Source: Wurfbainia villosa (Eukaryota > Streptophyta > Magnoliopsida > Zingiberales > Zingiberaceae). From it: a stretch of DNA of 64,000 bases. Each line of letters opens with the position of its first letter. The stretch's first letter is position 1. A model generated the notes under the pieces. That model saw only the letters and a program-made list of their open reading frames with translations, had not been told where the DNA came from and made no database searches. Below are positions 22,141 to 32,512 of the stretch, piece by piece. The position numbers were made by a program, and so were the translations under genes. The DNA is taken from NCBI GenBank assembly GCA_025175895.1, contig CM045989.1, positions 128,849,272-128,913,271 on the forward strand, given 5' to 3'.

Positions 22141-22832
22141 TTTTCATGGTTAGCGATGAATCTTTTCCATTTCATCGCTAACCGTCGATATACGACATCA
22201 GGATTTTGAGATTTACCGACGAAATTAGAAATTTCGTCGCTAGAGTTTAGCGTATCAGTCGAGACGCCAGTTGATGTGGTCGCCTACTGTTGGACATTAG
22301 CGACGAAATATATAAATTTTATCGCAAATAAGTCTCCAGTTGAGTCGCCAGTCGAGGGTCTCCCGATTTTGTGGCTAGCAAAAAAATAGACAGTCGAGTC
22401 TTTTCTTATGTTAGTCGACTGATATTTAGCGACGAAATGAGGTTATTTCATCGTTAACGTGTCAGTAGAGTCGCTAGTCGAGTTTCTCCCGATTTTGTGG
22501 CGGGCCAAAAAAATAGTCAGTCAACTGCTATATTGTGTCACTCGACTGATAGTTGGCGATGAATTTTGATATTTCATCGTGAATATCTGTGATTTTCTTC
22601 TTTCCGCCGTTCCTGATTTTGCGACGAAAGTTTTATTTTTAGCGATGTTTTTTATTTCGTCGATAATTTTAATGATGAAAAATCTTTAATTCGTCGCTAA
22701 TTTGTCTTTGCGACAAGATTATTACAACGACTCTAGCGACGAAATTATTTCATCATAAAATGTATTTAGCGGTGAAATTGTGGTATTAGCGACGAAAAAA
22801 GTTTGTCGCTATTTCCCATTTTTGTTGTAGTG
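22140..22832 (+). repeat. CACTA right subterminal repeat block
   Basis: The same TAGCGACGAAAT/ATTTCGTCGCTA motifs as at the left end are packed up to the right terminus. They are interspersed with CAGTCGAGTCGCCAGTCGAG segments at about 22260, 22335 and 22470. The array mirrors the left block in composition but lacks the 153-bp triplication. Confidence 0.85.
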
Positions 22833-24197
22833 ATTCCATTGGCTGAAGAGGATCAAAAGAAGGTTAGCTTTGTGATAGTTGGAGAGTTATACTTTTATGT
22901 AGTGATGCCTTTTGGTCTTAAGAATGCTGGAGCCACCTATAAAAGGCTTATGGACAAAATATTCACTGAGCAGAAGGGAAGGAATTGGGGTGTGTATGTT
23001 GATGATATCCTAATGAAATCTTGGCTCACTCGAAATATAATACAGGACATTGAGGAAATGTTTGCTACACTCAAGCGCTATAATATGAAGTTGAATCCAA
23101 AGAAGTGTCTATTCAAAGTGAAGTGAGGAGTGGAAGTTTCTGAGGTATATTGTAACAGAGAAAGGGTTGCAAGCTAATCCAGAAAATGTTAGGTGTTGTG
23201 TAATATGAAATCACCTACCAATCGGCAAGAAACACAGAAGCTTATGGGAAAAATTATTTTATTATCCTGATTTATCGCCAAATCGACAGATCAGGGTTTT
23301 CCCTTCTATTAGATCTTCAGAAAGGCTAGTCGATTTCAGTGGGATAAGCAGTGTGAACAAGATTTCCAATAGTTGAAGAAGTATGTGGTTGAGCTCCCTT
23401 TGCTAGTTAAACCTGTTCTGGGAGAGCCTCTGTGGGTATATCTAGCCATTTCTAAAGGGGCCATCAGTTTGGTTATATTGAGGTAGGAAGGCTATCTGCA
23501 GCAACCTTTTTATTATATAAGTCATATATTAAAAGGAGATGAGCTGAGGTATACTGAGCTAGAAAAGTTAGTATCTGGTACTGACTGCTCACAAGCTGAG
23601 AGCTTATTTCCTAGCTCATCCAGTGAATGTACTGACAAGCAGTGAGTTAGGTCGGGTGGTCATTAATCCCAATTCTTCTGGAAGATCGACCAAATGGATT
23701 GTAGAGTTGAGTGAGTATGACATTCACTATCATTCTCAAACTACTATTAAAGCCCAGTGCCTGGTCAATTTTCTAGGCGAGGTGCCAGTGGATCTTGAAA
23801 ATAGCTCGACGAAGAGAAAGGAAGAGTAGGTCAAATAAAGGGTTTTCATAGATGGGTCTTCAGGAGTTGGAGGAAGTGGAGTAGGGGTATTGCTGGTGTC
23901 TTATTCAGAAGAGGAAATCTGCATAGCCACACGTCTAGGGTACAAAGCATCTAACAATGAAGCTGAATATGAAGTTATCTTATCTGGTTTACAAGCAGCT
24001 CAAGTAGTAGGAGATGACTCAGTCGTAGTACACTCAGATTCTCAGTTGGATGTTTCTCAGCTTCAAGGTGATTCCACTATCCGAGAAGAAAGATTACAAA
24101 AGTATTTTGATGTTTTTGAGAAGTCGAAGACTCATTTTCAAGATGTACATTCACAACAAATCCCGAGGGAGGAGAATACGAAAGCGGATGAATTGGC
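22833..24197 (+). pseudogene. Gypsy RT (second part), RNase H and archaeal-type RNase H
   Basis: RT resumes in phase after the CACTA element with AEEDQKKVSF, VMPFGLKNAGATY and the catalytic YVDDILMKS (open to 23125). The RT thumb and first RNase H (23126-23830) are recognisable in broken frames (for example NPKKCLFKVK, then AHKLRAYFLAHPV and STKWIVELSEYDI). From about 23840 a second RNase H of the kind found in Tat elements appears: FIDGSSGVGGSGVG, NNEAEYEVILSGL, HSDSQLDVSQLQG and ENTKADELA. The catalytic D-E-D positions are present. It is cut at 24197 by Copia-V. Confidence 0.88.
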
Positions 24198-25665
24198 TGT
24201 TGGATGATCGTGGCCCGACTAGAAGGGGTGTTTGAATAGCCCGTGTACGTTGATGGGAATCGTTTGCTTCTTAATCGTCTACAAGATTATTAGTGCAGCG
24301 GAATATGCTAATTAAGACAATTAAAATAAAACACAAAGTAAAGAGAAAAGAACAATTCACAAACTCAAGGATGTAACATGGTTCATGACCCTTGACGCTA
24401 ATCCACGGATGATTCGTATGACAAATCACTCCCTCAACCAAATCCATTAATCTCTCCTTTAGCTCAATAAGGTGGAGGTAACCTCTTTACAATAAATCAA
24501 TCCCTCTTACAATAAAATAGAAGTAAACACAAGGAAGAGGAGTGGAAGATGTTTAGGGCACTTGGGAGTATCAATGGGAGTTAAGCATTAACAACCCCAA
24601 GGCCCTCTACCCTTCTTTTTATAGGGAAGAAGGGTTTCTTGTCGTTGGCCATGCAGCAGTCGACTCATGCATGTCATCAGTCGACTGCCGGTCTAACGGT
24701 CGACTTCCAACGACTTTTGACTTGTAGTCGTCACCGTCCAACAGAAACTTGGGCAGTCGACTACTGCTCTCAACAGTCGACCGATGCCTTCGCAGCAGAC
24801 TGATTAGTCGGCTACGGGAGGTTTTGTACCCATGACCACCTTCAGTAGTCGACTGCCATTCCTTGGCAGTCGACTGATGGTGCAACAATCGACTACCAAA
24901 TCCTAGCAGTCGACTGCTAGTCCAGAAGTCCATCAGTCGAACACTAGTCGAGCACCAGTCGAGTGCCATCTACTCAGAGCAGTCGACTGCTATCTATAGC
25001 AGTTGACTGGTGTTGTGTAAAACCTCAAACAAAATATTGTTTGAGCCTCCAATGGTCGGGTAAACCTTAAACCACTTGTTTGAGCATCCGACACTTCCAT
25101 TCATTGGGTAGAAACCTCAAACTCATGTTTGAGCATTCGACTTATCCAAACGTCGGGTAAAACCTCAAACACAAGTTTGAGCGTCTGACTTGTCGGGTAA
25201 AACCTCAAACCTAAGTTTGAGTGTCCGACACTTGACTTAGCCATTCGGCCAAGTTCACCTATGAGCTATCGTTACAATCGCTCACTCTCATCTCCCATGC
25301 AGTCACTCGCCTCGAAGCTCTCTTCGGCCTGCGCCCCTCGGATGCACTAAGTCCTCGGTTCCTCTAGTGCTATCCTTCGCGTCTTGCCACAAAGTCTGCT
25401 TCCTCCGGCTTCACTTCATTTGCTCCTCGTCCGGCGGTCCCTCGGATCCACCAAGCGCACGACTTCTGCAATACCATCCCTCACCGACTCAAGGACCCTA
25501 GCCATGAGATGGTAACTCGCCAATGCTTTCATCAAGTTAACCATGTGTGATTTACTATGTCCTGCATAACTTAAACACACATATCAAATCACATAATCAA
25601 CCATAACTTAAACCCTTTGCCACACACATCAAAACAACATCATACATGGGTTGATTGCCCTAACA
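24198..25665 (-). repeat. Copia-V 3' LTR (left copy, 1468 bp)
   Basis: Plus-strand edges are TGTTGGATGATCGTGG and TTGATTGCCCTAACA. A minus-strand TATA (CTATAAAAAGAAGGG) lies at about 24614-24627. A dense array of CAGTCGACTG-type palindromes (24650-25015) lies just upstream of it in the transcription sense, followed by five CCTCAAAC...GTTTGAG units (25020-25230) spaced about 40-60 bp. Confidence 0.92.
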
Positions 25666-25680
25666 ATCTCTCTCTTTTTG
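25666..25680 (-). other. Copia-V polypurine tract
   Basis: On the minus strand CAAAAAGAGAGAGAT abuts the LTR start TGTTAGGGC. It is fully purine after the first base. Confidence 0.82.
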
Positions 25681-26900
25681 ATGTGTGGTAACATGTTTAA
25701 GTTAGGTAAAACATATATAAAAACACAAAAGGAAGATAAGCATGTAAATAAAAAATGGAAATCAAACCTCCCCCTTAATACATGCAAACTCCTCCTTAAC
25801 ACATGCTAAATCCCCCTAGCATGATTAACTTAAACTCTAATATTTCTCTTCCTTTGACACCATCAAAAACACTATACATATGTTATATAACAAGGTATCA
25901 AAGTCTAAGGGAAGAAAAATTACCAAAACATGTTGAAAACCACACAAAGTTGGTTACTGTGCACGTTTACAGTCCATCAGTCGACTAGCCCAGACCACCA
26001 GTTGACTGGCACCTAAAAGCTATGATTTCTTATTTCTGAACCCGATTTCAGAAATGCACTAAAAATTCTGTAAAATTTGAAAAATCACAAAATTTTGGAA
26101 ACACATTTCTTATGAGTCCCTTTATCAATGAAAAATGATTTTTCAAGAAAAAAGAATTCATTTTTTAAACATTTAGCAAAAACTCAAAAGTTGTAAAAAC
26201 CTTCAATCATTTTATCAACTTTGAAATCTAGTTTTGCCTTAAGTTATTTTAAAACATCAATTCACTGTTTGAAAAATATAAAATGGTTTTAAATCATTTA
26301 AAATATCCAATTATGATCTTTGGACAATATGTCCATTTATTAAATATTTGCTTTCCCCATAGTTGGTCTATGATTGCTATGTTATTATACACCTAATGAC
26401 CCATCAAAATGTCATAAGCATAAGTGAGTCATTGGTATCAACCTAACATCTCAGCCATTACTATGTTATCAATCAAGTTAGCCTTATGGTGAATTGTAAG
26501 ATGTGACTAAAGGTATTTATACTTAACCATAAATTTCATGCAATTCTATTAAGGTTAAGTATCATCCAAAACAACCAACATGATCATAACACAAACATTA
26601 TCATAATTGCATATCATGATCCTAAATCAAGTATTATCACTAAATGCACACTATGATCATTAATCAAATATTATCACTACATCATTATCATAAAGATCAT
26701 AAGTCAAATATCACCCATAGTTACACATTATGATCATAAATCAATCATCATCACCCAACATCATAAGTCAACCATTTAACATGATATAAAATAAATTCAC
26801 TTATGGTTGACTATCCTAGGGTTTTCCTAACCCTTAAGGATTGACTTGGGAATCCAATATAAATTCTTTTCAATAGGATTCACCAAGTACTCCTTAGGAA
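25681..26900 (-). other. Copia-V 3' non-coding interior
   Basis: This stretch of about 1.2 kb between gag and the PPT is AT-rich and has no credible ORF. Loose repeats of ATTATCA(C/T)... and TCATAA(A/G)TCAA occur at about 26580-26770. It occupies the place where pol would be, but I see no pol remnant in it. Confidence 0.6.
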
Positions 26901-26901
26901 T

Positions 26902-28439
26902 TCATTTCCTAGCTGCCAATGTTGTTTTAGATTGTCCCCTAGCAATTAAGCAATGGTAAGCCTTCTCATTCTTTGATCCCTTATAACCTAGGCCCTTCTT
27001 ATTGAAACTAGCCCTTTGACTCCCAATAATCATGTTTAGGGTGTTGGATCCATTTGTGAATTTCTCAAGAGCCTTATTATCTTCTACACATGCATCATTA
27101 GTACTAGAAGAAATAGCATTATCATCATGTGAGCATGCATTCTTCAATTTTTCTTCTAGATCCTTAATTTCATTTTGCATGCATTTATTTTTATTTTTAA
27201 TTCTAAATAAGTCCTTAGTCAATGTAGTAATCATGGATATAACATTTTTGGGAGGGAGATTTGTTACCTCACTTACCCAATCTTCTTGTTCCAAATCCGA
27301 TGAGGATGATGCTCCCCCTACACTTGAGCTCTCCTCCTCACTTGTGCTTGCTTCTTCTCTTTTGGATGAGGTGGAGGCTATGTCGTCCATTCCCATGAGT
27401 GCGAAGTGGGAGACTATTTCTTCTTCCTCCGATGAAGATGGATCATCCCACGTAGCCTTTAGGTTCCAGGGCTTTGACTTCTCCTTTTCCTTGGACTTCT
27501 TCTCTTATTTCTTTTTGCCTTTCTTATTGCTATCCTTTTTCTTCTCTTCCTTAGTCTGGTTTAATTGGGGACACTCACCCTCATATGTCCCTCTCCTTGG
27601 AAATTGTAGCATATAATCTTCCTTCTTCTCCTATCATGAGACTTGTTAAATTTAAAATTCTTTAAAGCACGTCTCACCTTCCTTACCATATAAGCCTTTT
27701 CATTGCTATTCATTAAGGAGGAAGATTCGTCATTAGATGAGGAGGGTGGAGTCTCCTTCTTCTTTCCTTTGTCAGCCATTAGTGCTACTCCCATTGATTG
27801 CTTGATTAGATCTTCAACTATTCCTTCAAGCCTAGTTTCATGCAATTCCATGGTAGAAAAGAATTATTTTAGAGTACTTACCTCTAGATTCTTTGATATG
27901 TAGAATGAATCTACCATGGAGCTCCATTTTGATAATCGAGGGAATGCATCTATTGCCTTCATGATCATATCCCTATTGGAGAGCTTCTCCCCTACACTTG
28001 ACAATCCATTAATTATTTCCTTAAATCTTAAGTGTAGAGATAATACCTTTTCTCCTTTTTCTAGTTTGATATTGTTATGTTGAGAGCGGAGAAGGTCTCT
28101 TCTAGCTAGGTTGGCTTCGGATGTACCTTCATGAAGCTCCACTAGCTTTTCCCACATCTCCTTAGCACTAGAGCACTCTCAAATCCGGTTGATCTCTTGT
28201 TGAGGTAGCACATTGTAGAGATGGTGTTTTGCTTTTGAATTTGCTAAGTGCTCCTCTCTTTGCTTCTTGGTACATCTTGATTTCTCCAATAGTCTCCCTT
28301 CATCATCCCTAGGAACTTCGAAACTATTTTCCATAATAATCATAATTTCTAAATCAGTTTCAAAGAATACCTCCATTCTCTTCTTCCACCAAGAGAAGTC
28401 GCCTTCGAATTTGGGTGGATGAATGTTGGAGCCGGCCAT
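26902..28439 (-). pseudogene. Copia-V gag (broken)
   Basis: The ATG at 28439 begins MAGSNIHPPKFEGDFSWWKK, a Copia gag N-terminus. The next block (28157-27864) continues the capsid-like UBN2 domain (MWEKLVELHEG, ARRDLLRSQ, NRDMIMKAI) after a stop at about 28177. The 27851-27561 frame carries a damaged zinc knuckle (CYNFQGEGHMRVSVP, in which the second and third zinc ligands are lost). The 27396-26902 frame has the Ser/Glu-rich and coiled-coil part and the C-terminal IIGSQRASFNKKGLGY motif. Unlike Copia-II the capsid domain is complete in extent but split over frames. Confidence 0.85.
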
Positions 28440-28480
28440 TTCATTGATTGTTGCGGCGGTGAGTCTGGCAACAATCTCTT

Positions 28481-28495
28481 CGCTCTGATACCACT
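28481..28495 (-). other. Copia-V primer binding site
   Basis: The minus strand reads AAGTGGTATCAGAGC immediately inside the 5' LTR, the canonical initiator tRNA-Met site. Confidence 0.88.
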
Positions 28496-29955
28496 TGTTG
28501 GAGGATCCTGGCCCGGCTAAAAGGGGGTTGAATAGCCTGTGTACGTTGATGGAAATCGTTTGCTTCTTAATTCTCTACAAGATTGTTAGCATAGCGGAAT
28601 ATGCTAATTAAGACAATTAAAACAAAACAAAAAGTAAAAAAGAAAAGAGCAATTTGCAAACTCAAGGATGTAACATGATTCACGACCCTTGTCGCTAATC
28701 CACGGATGATTCGTATGGCGAATCACTCCCTCAACCAAATCCATTAATCTCTTCTTTAGCTCAACAAGGTGGAGGTAACCTCTTTACAACAAATCACTCC
28801 CTCTTATAATAAAATAGAAGTAAACACAAGGAAGAGGAGTGGAAGACGTTTAGGGCACTTGGGAGTATGAATGGGAGTTAAGCATTAACAACCCCAAGGC
28901 CCTCTACCCTTCTTTTTATAGGGAAGAAGGGTTTATTCCTGTTGGCCATGCAGCAGTCGACTAATGCTTGTCATTAGTCGAATGCCAGTCTAACGGTCGG
29001 TTTCTAACTTGTAGTCATCACCGTCCAACGGAAACCTAGGTAGTCGACTGCTGCTCTCAATAGTTGACTGATGTCTTCGTAGCTGACTAATCAGTCGACT
29101 ATGGGAGGTTTTATGCCTGCGACCACCTTTGGCAGTCGATTGCCATTCCTTGGCAGTCGACTGATGATGCAATAGTCAACTACCAAACCCTAGCAGTCGA
29201 CTACTAGGCCAGAAGTCCATCAGTCGAATACTAGTCGAGCACCAGTCGAGTGCCATCGACTCAGAGCAGTCGACTGCTATCTATAGTAGTCGACTGGTGT
29301 CGGGTAAAATCTAAAAAAAAACACTTGTTTGAGCCTCCGACGATCGAGTAAACATCAAACCACCTGTTTGAGCATCCGACACTTCCATTCGTTGGGTAGA
29401 AACCTCAAACTCATGTTTGAGCATCCGACTTATCCAAACATTGGGTAAAACCTCAAACACAAGTTTGAGCATCCGACTTGTCAGGCAAAATCTCAAACCT
29501 AAGTTTGAGTGTCCGACACTTGACTTAGCCATTCGGCCAAATTCACCTATGAGCTACCCATTACAATCGTTCACTCTCATCTCCCATGAAGTCCCTCACC
29601 TCGAAGCTCTCTTCGACCTACGCCCCCCAAATGCACTAAGCCCTCGACTCCTCCAGTACCATCCTTCGCATCTTGCCATGAAGTCTGTTTCCTCTAGCTT
29701 CACTTCATTTGCTCCTCGTCCGGCAGTCCCTCGGATGCACCAAGCGCACGACTTCCGCAATACCATCCTTCATCGACTCAAGGACCCGAGCCATAAGATG
29801 GTGAACTCACCAATGCTTTCAACAAGTTAACCATGTGCGATTTACTAAGTACTGGATAACTTAAACACACATATCAAGTCACATAATCAACCCTAACTTA
29901 AACCCTTTGCCACACACATCAAAACCATATCATATATGGGTTGATTGCCCTAACA
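28496..29955 (-). repeat. Copia-V 5' LTR (right copy, 1460 bp)
   Basis: It matches 24198-25665 from end to end with scattered substitutions and short indels. The palindrome array (28950-29310), TATA (about 28913-28925) and GTTTGAG units (29315-29520) are all retained. In this LTR pair the array is conserved in both copies, unlike in Copia-II. Confidence 0.92.
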
Positions 29956-30564
29956 TTGGCTCGGTTAGCCAGTGCATTAACTCGATGGAAGTCTTGGGAT
30001 CCTTTATGCTTGGAAATTCCTCATTCCTTAATAGTGTGCAGTGTGGAAGAGGTGATGCTTGAAGGAAACTATACACCTAATTGGAGGACAGATATAATTA
30101 CCTATCTCCAACAAGGAAGTATTCCATCAAATCCTATAGAAGTTGTATCCTTGATGTTGTATGCTTATTGATGGGGTTTTGTATAAAACCTCATTTGGCC
30201 GACCTTTATTGAATATCTTAGGAAGGAAGATGCTGACTAGATACTCAGGGAGATACACGAGGGGTGTTATAGTAACCATTTGGGAGGTCGAGCTATGACT
30301 CGGAAGGTATTACTGGCTAGATACTTTTGGTTGACTCTCCATCAAGATGTTGTACACCTAGTCAAGACTTACTAGGGTTGTCAGATGTATAACAATAGAT
30401 CAGATAGGCTAGCCAAGATGATGAAGGTTATAGTCGTTTCCTGTCCCTTCGATCAATGGCAAATGGACATAGTTGGTCCAATGGCTACAGGTTCATTGCA
30501 AAAGAAGTTTTTGTTGGTAGCTATGGATTATTTCTCCAAATGGATTGAAGTCGAACCTCTAGCT
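29956..30564 (+). pseudogene. Gypsy aRH-integrase region
   Basis: Reading resumes in phase after TTGGC with RLASALTRWKSWDPL and continues to 30171, ending in TGA. The zinc-binding and N-terminal integrase part (EIHEGCYSNHLGGRAMTRKV, then RYFWLTLHQDV) follows at 30240-30360. The integrase core start lies in 30385-30564 (FDQWQMDIVGPM with the first catalytic Asp, then YFSKWIEVEPLA). The segment is cut by the solo LTR at 30565. The last five bases, TAGCT, are duplicated at 32450-32454. Confidence 0.87.
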
Positions 30565-32449
30565 TAAAGGTGGAAACTTCGCTTCCCACTTCAACTCGGT
30601 CGCTTTTTCATGGCGATCCCATCTTCGTCTCCGGATTAAAAAAATTAATCCTTGACAAATAGGGATTACCCAAGCTACCGTTCCATCGTCGTGCTATTCG
30701 ATTAGAGTGGTCATTTGAATAAACTTGTTGTTCAAGCAACCTACCTCTGTTATTCGATTAGCCGCGGAATAGATGATGTACGGATTGCCGGTTTTTGTGT
30801 TTGTCTTCGGGGTCCAAGTAAATTTATCCACATACAAAATATACAACATGCATAGAATAAGAAAAGATTCATAAACAAGAATTATACCTCTTGTTATACC
30901 TCTTGATCTTCTATTGTATGTTCTTCCTCCTTTTGGACGTCGTGTGGGTGACGATCTTCAAAAAGTTGAAGCCTCCTAGAACACGTTCTTCCCTTCCTTG
31001 CTCACTCCGAACAAAAGGAAGAGGGAAGCGGAACTCTTCTCCTATCTAGGACTGGCCACCAAGTCAAGAGACTTGATGTTGCCGCCGGCCAAGGAATAGA
31101 AGATGGAGTGGGCGCTGGCCAAGAGCTCCAAGGGAAAAACCCTAACCCTTGTTTCCATCGGCCAAGGAGAAGAAGAAGAAGATTGGGACGCCGGCCAAGA
31201 AGAGAAAAGAAGAAGAGGGGTGCCGGCTAAAACCCTAGGAAGATAGGATTTCTTGCCGCCCAAGACTCCTCCAAACCCTAGCCACCCAATGCTTCTCCAA
31301 ACCCTAATCTCCTTGTGTCTTCTTGCCGCCCACCCCTTAAGCCTCCTTTTATAGAGCTAGGCTTAAGACTCCTTTTAATCTCCACCGTCGGATCTAGGGA
31401 TTTAATCTCAACCGTCGGATCTAGGGATTTAATCTCAACCGTCGGATCTAGAGATTTAATCTCCACCGTCGGATCTAAAGATTTAATCTCCACCGTTGGA
31501 TCAAGAGATTTAATCTCCACCATCAGATCTAGAGTTTCATTTTCCATCATTGGATATAGGCTCCATGAGGGTTTTAATAGGCTACAATAGGGACCATGAG
31601 GAGGAGTTGGATCTTGGCCACCCAATGGATCAAGTCCACATAAAGTCCAATCCATTAATGATAATCCATTCCACTAGAGGATTATCATTGATCTACCGCA
31701 CCAACCCCCATAAATAAATATGGGCTCCATATATTAATTTTACAAATATCTTCTCGTGTTTAAGATCTCGAATGTCCGTCAATTAATTAATTTACTGACA
31801 ATTAATTAATCAACATCTAACTCCATGAGTAGTACCACTCAACCTTATCATCATGCCGGACCAAGTCTACCTGTAGGGTTTACATGATGAACCTTATGAG
31901 CTCCTCAAGGGGACATCATCATCCTAATATATAGGACACGGTTTCCTCCTATAATCAATTCCACACCATATAAATAATATCATTTCCAACTTACCGGGCC
32001 TATTGATTTACTCTATAAATCTCGCCCATTGGTAAATCAAAGAAATAAATACCAAGTATATGTGCTCGTTATTATATCGGGATTAAGAGCATGTACACCA
32101 TAATATCCGAGGTCTGATTCAATTATGTAGTCAGCAATAAATCGAATCACCTCTATGTCGGTCCTCCTCAATACACTCAAAGTGTACTAGTGTAATTCTA
32201 TGATCAAGACAAACCAATACCAAATTATACTACAACCATACCAATAGTTTGTCCAACACCATTTTGGTTGTGAACCTTTACTTATACTTAACATGATCTC
32301 CCGTGTGACACTACACACCATGTTATCTACAATGTAATGTTTTAGACACAATGCATAACCATAAATATGCAAACAAGGATCATGTAATTTATATTTCAAA
32401 AATAAAGATGTTCATACAAAAGATAGACTTTTCAGTATACATCCCAACA
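30565..32449 (-). repeat. Solo LTR (Copia-type), 1885 bp, in Gypsy integrase
   Basis: On the minus strand it starts TGTTGGGATGTATACTGAAA at 32449. Its other edge, at 30565, reads TAAAGG on the plus strand, consistent with a decayed TG. TAGCT occurs immediately on both sides. No PBS, PPT or coding sequence is present, so it is what remains after LTR-LTR recombination. A TATA (CTATAAAAGG on the minus strand) lies at about 31343-31353. The Gypsy integrase reading continues in phase at 32455. Confidence 0.85.
31376..31565 (-). repeat. 30-bp minisatellite inside the solo LTR
   Basis: A unit TTTAATCTC(C/A)ACCGTCGGATC followed by TAGRGA is repeated about six times. Because the repeat has few stop codons in several frames it gives spurious ORFs on both strands. 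It lies just upstream of the TATA box on the minus strand. Confidence 0.88.
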
Positions 32450-32454
32450 TAGCT

Positions 32455-32512
32455 AAAATCACAAAAGGGATAGTGATACAATTTTTATGGAAAAATATTA
32501 CTTGCAGATATG
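32455..32512 (+). pseudogene. Gypsy integrase core, middle fragment between two insertions
   Basis: This 58-bp island carries integrase codons (KITKGIVIQFLWKNIT) in phase with both the preceding piece ending at 30564 and the following piece starting at 50477. It ends with ATATG (32508-32512), the target duplication of Copia-III. Confidence 0.85.

Larger units (their letters stand above)
17643..22832 (+). mobile_element. CACTA (En/Spm-type) DNA transposon, 5190 bp
   Basis: The left terminus CACTACAAGAAAAAT and the inverted right terminus CACTACAACAAAAAT match at 14 of 15 positions. The 3-bp duplication ATT flanks both sides (17640-17642 and 22833-22835). Both ends carry dense subterminal repeats of TAGCGACGAAAT type in both orientations, expected for binding of a TNPA-like protein. 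The interior holds a decayed TNP2-type transposase gene without its central catalytic part. It inserted in the Gypsy RT domain. The element is non-autonomous now. Confidence 0.93.
24198..29955 (-). mobile_element. Copia-V: pol-less (gag-only) Copia element, 5758 bp
   Basis: LTRs at 24198-25665 and 28496-29955 enclose only 2830 bp. The target duplication TTGGC flanks the element (24193-24197 and 29956-29960). PBS and PPT are in the correct places for a minus-strand element. The interior contains gag fragments and nothing recognisable as protease, integrase, RT or RNase H. Its gag is of the same general type as that of Copia-I. It is therefore a non-autonomous derivative that had the cis sequences needed for mobilisation. 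Phase of the Gypsy frame is preserved across its target site. Confidence 0.92.

Noticed and set aside
24619..24969. 116-codon minus-strand frame (and 28990-29172) in the Copia-V LTR
   Set aside because: It is translation of the CAGTCGACTG palindrome array and is not kept at full length in the second LTR.
31278..31655. Opposed frames with repeated ISTVGSRDL / SLDPTVEIK
   Set aside because: Translation of the 30-bp minisatellite in a solo LTR; no gene.
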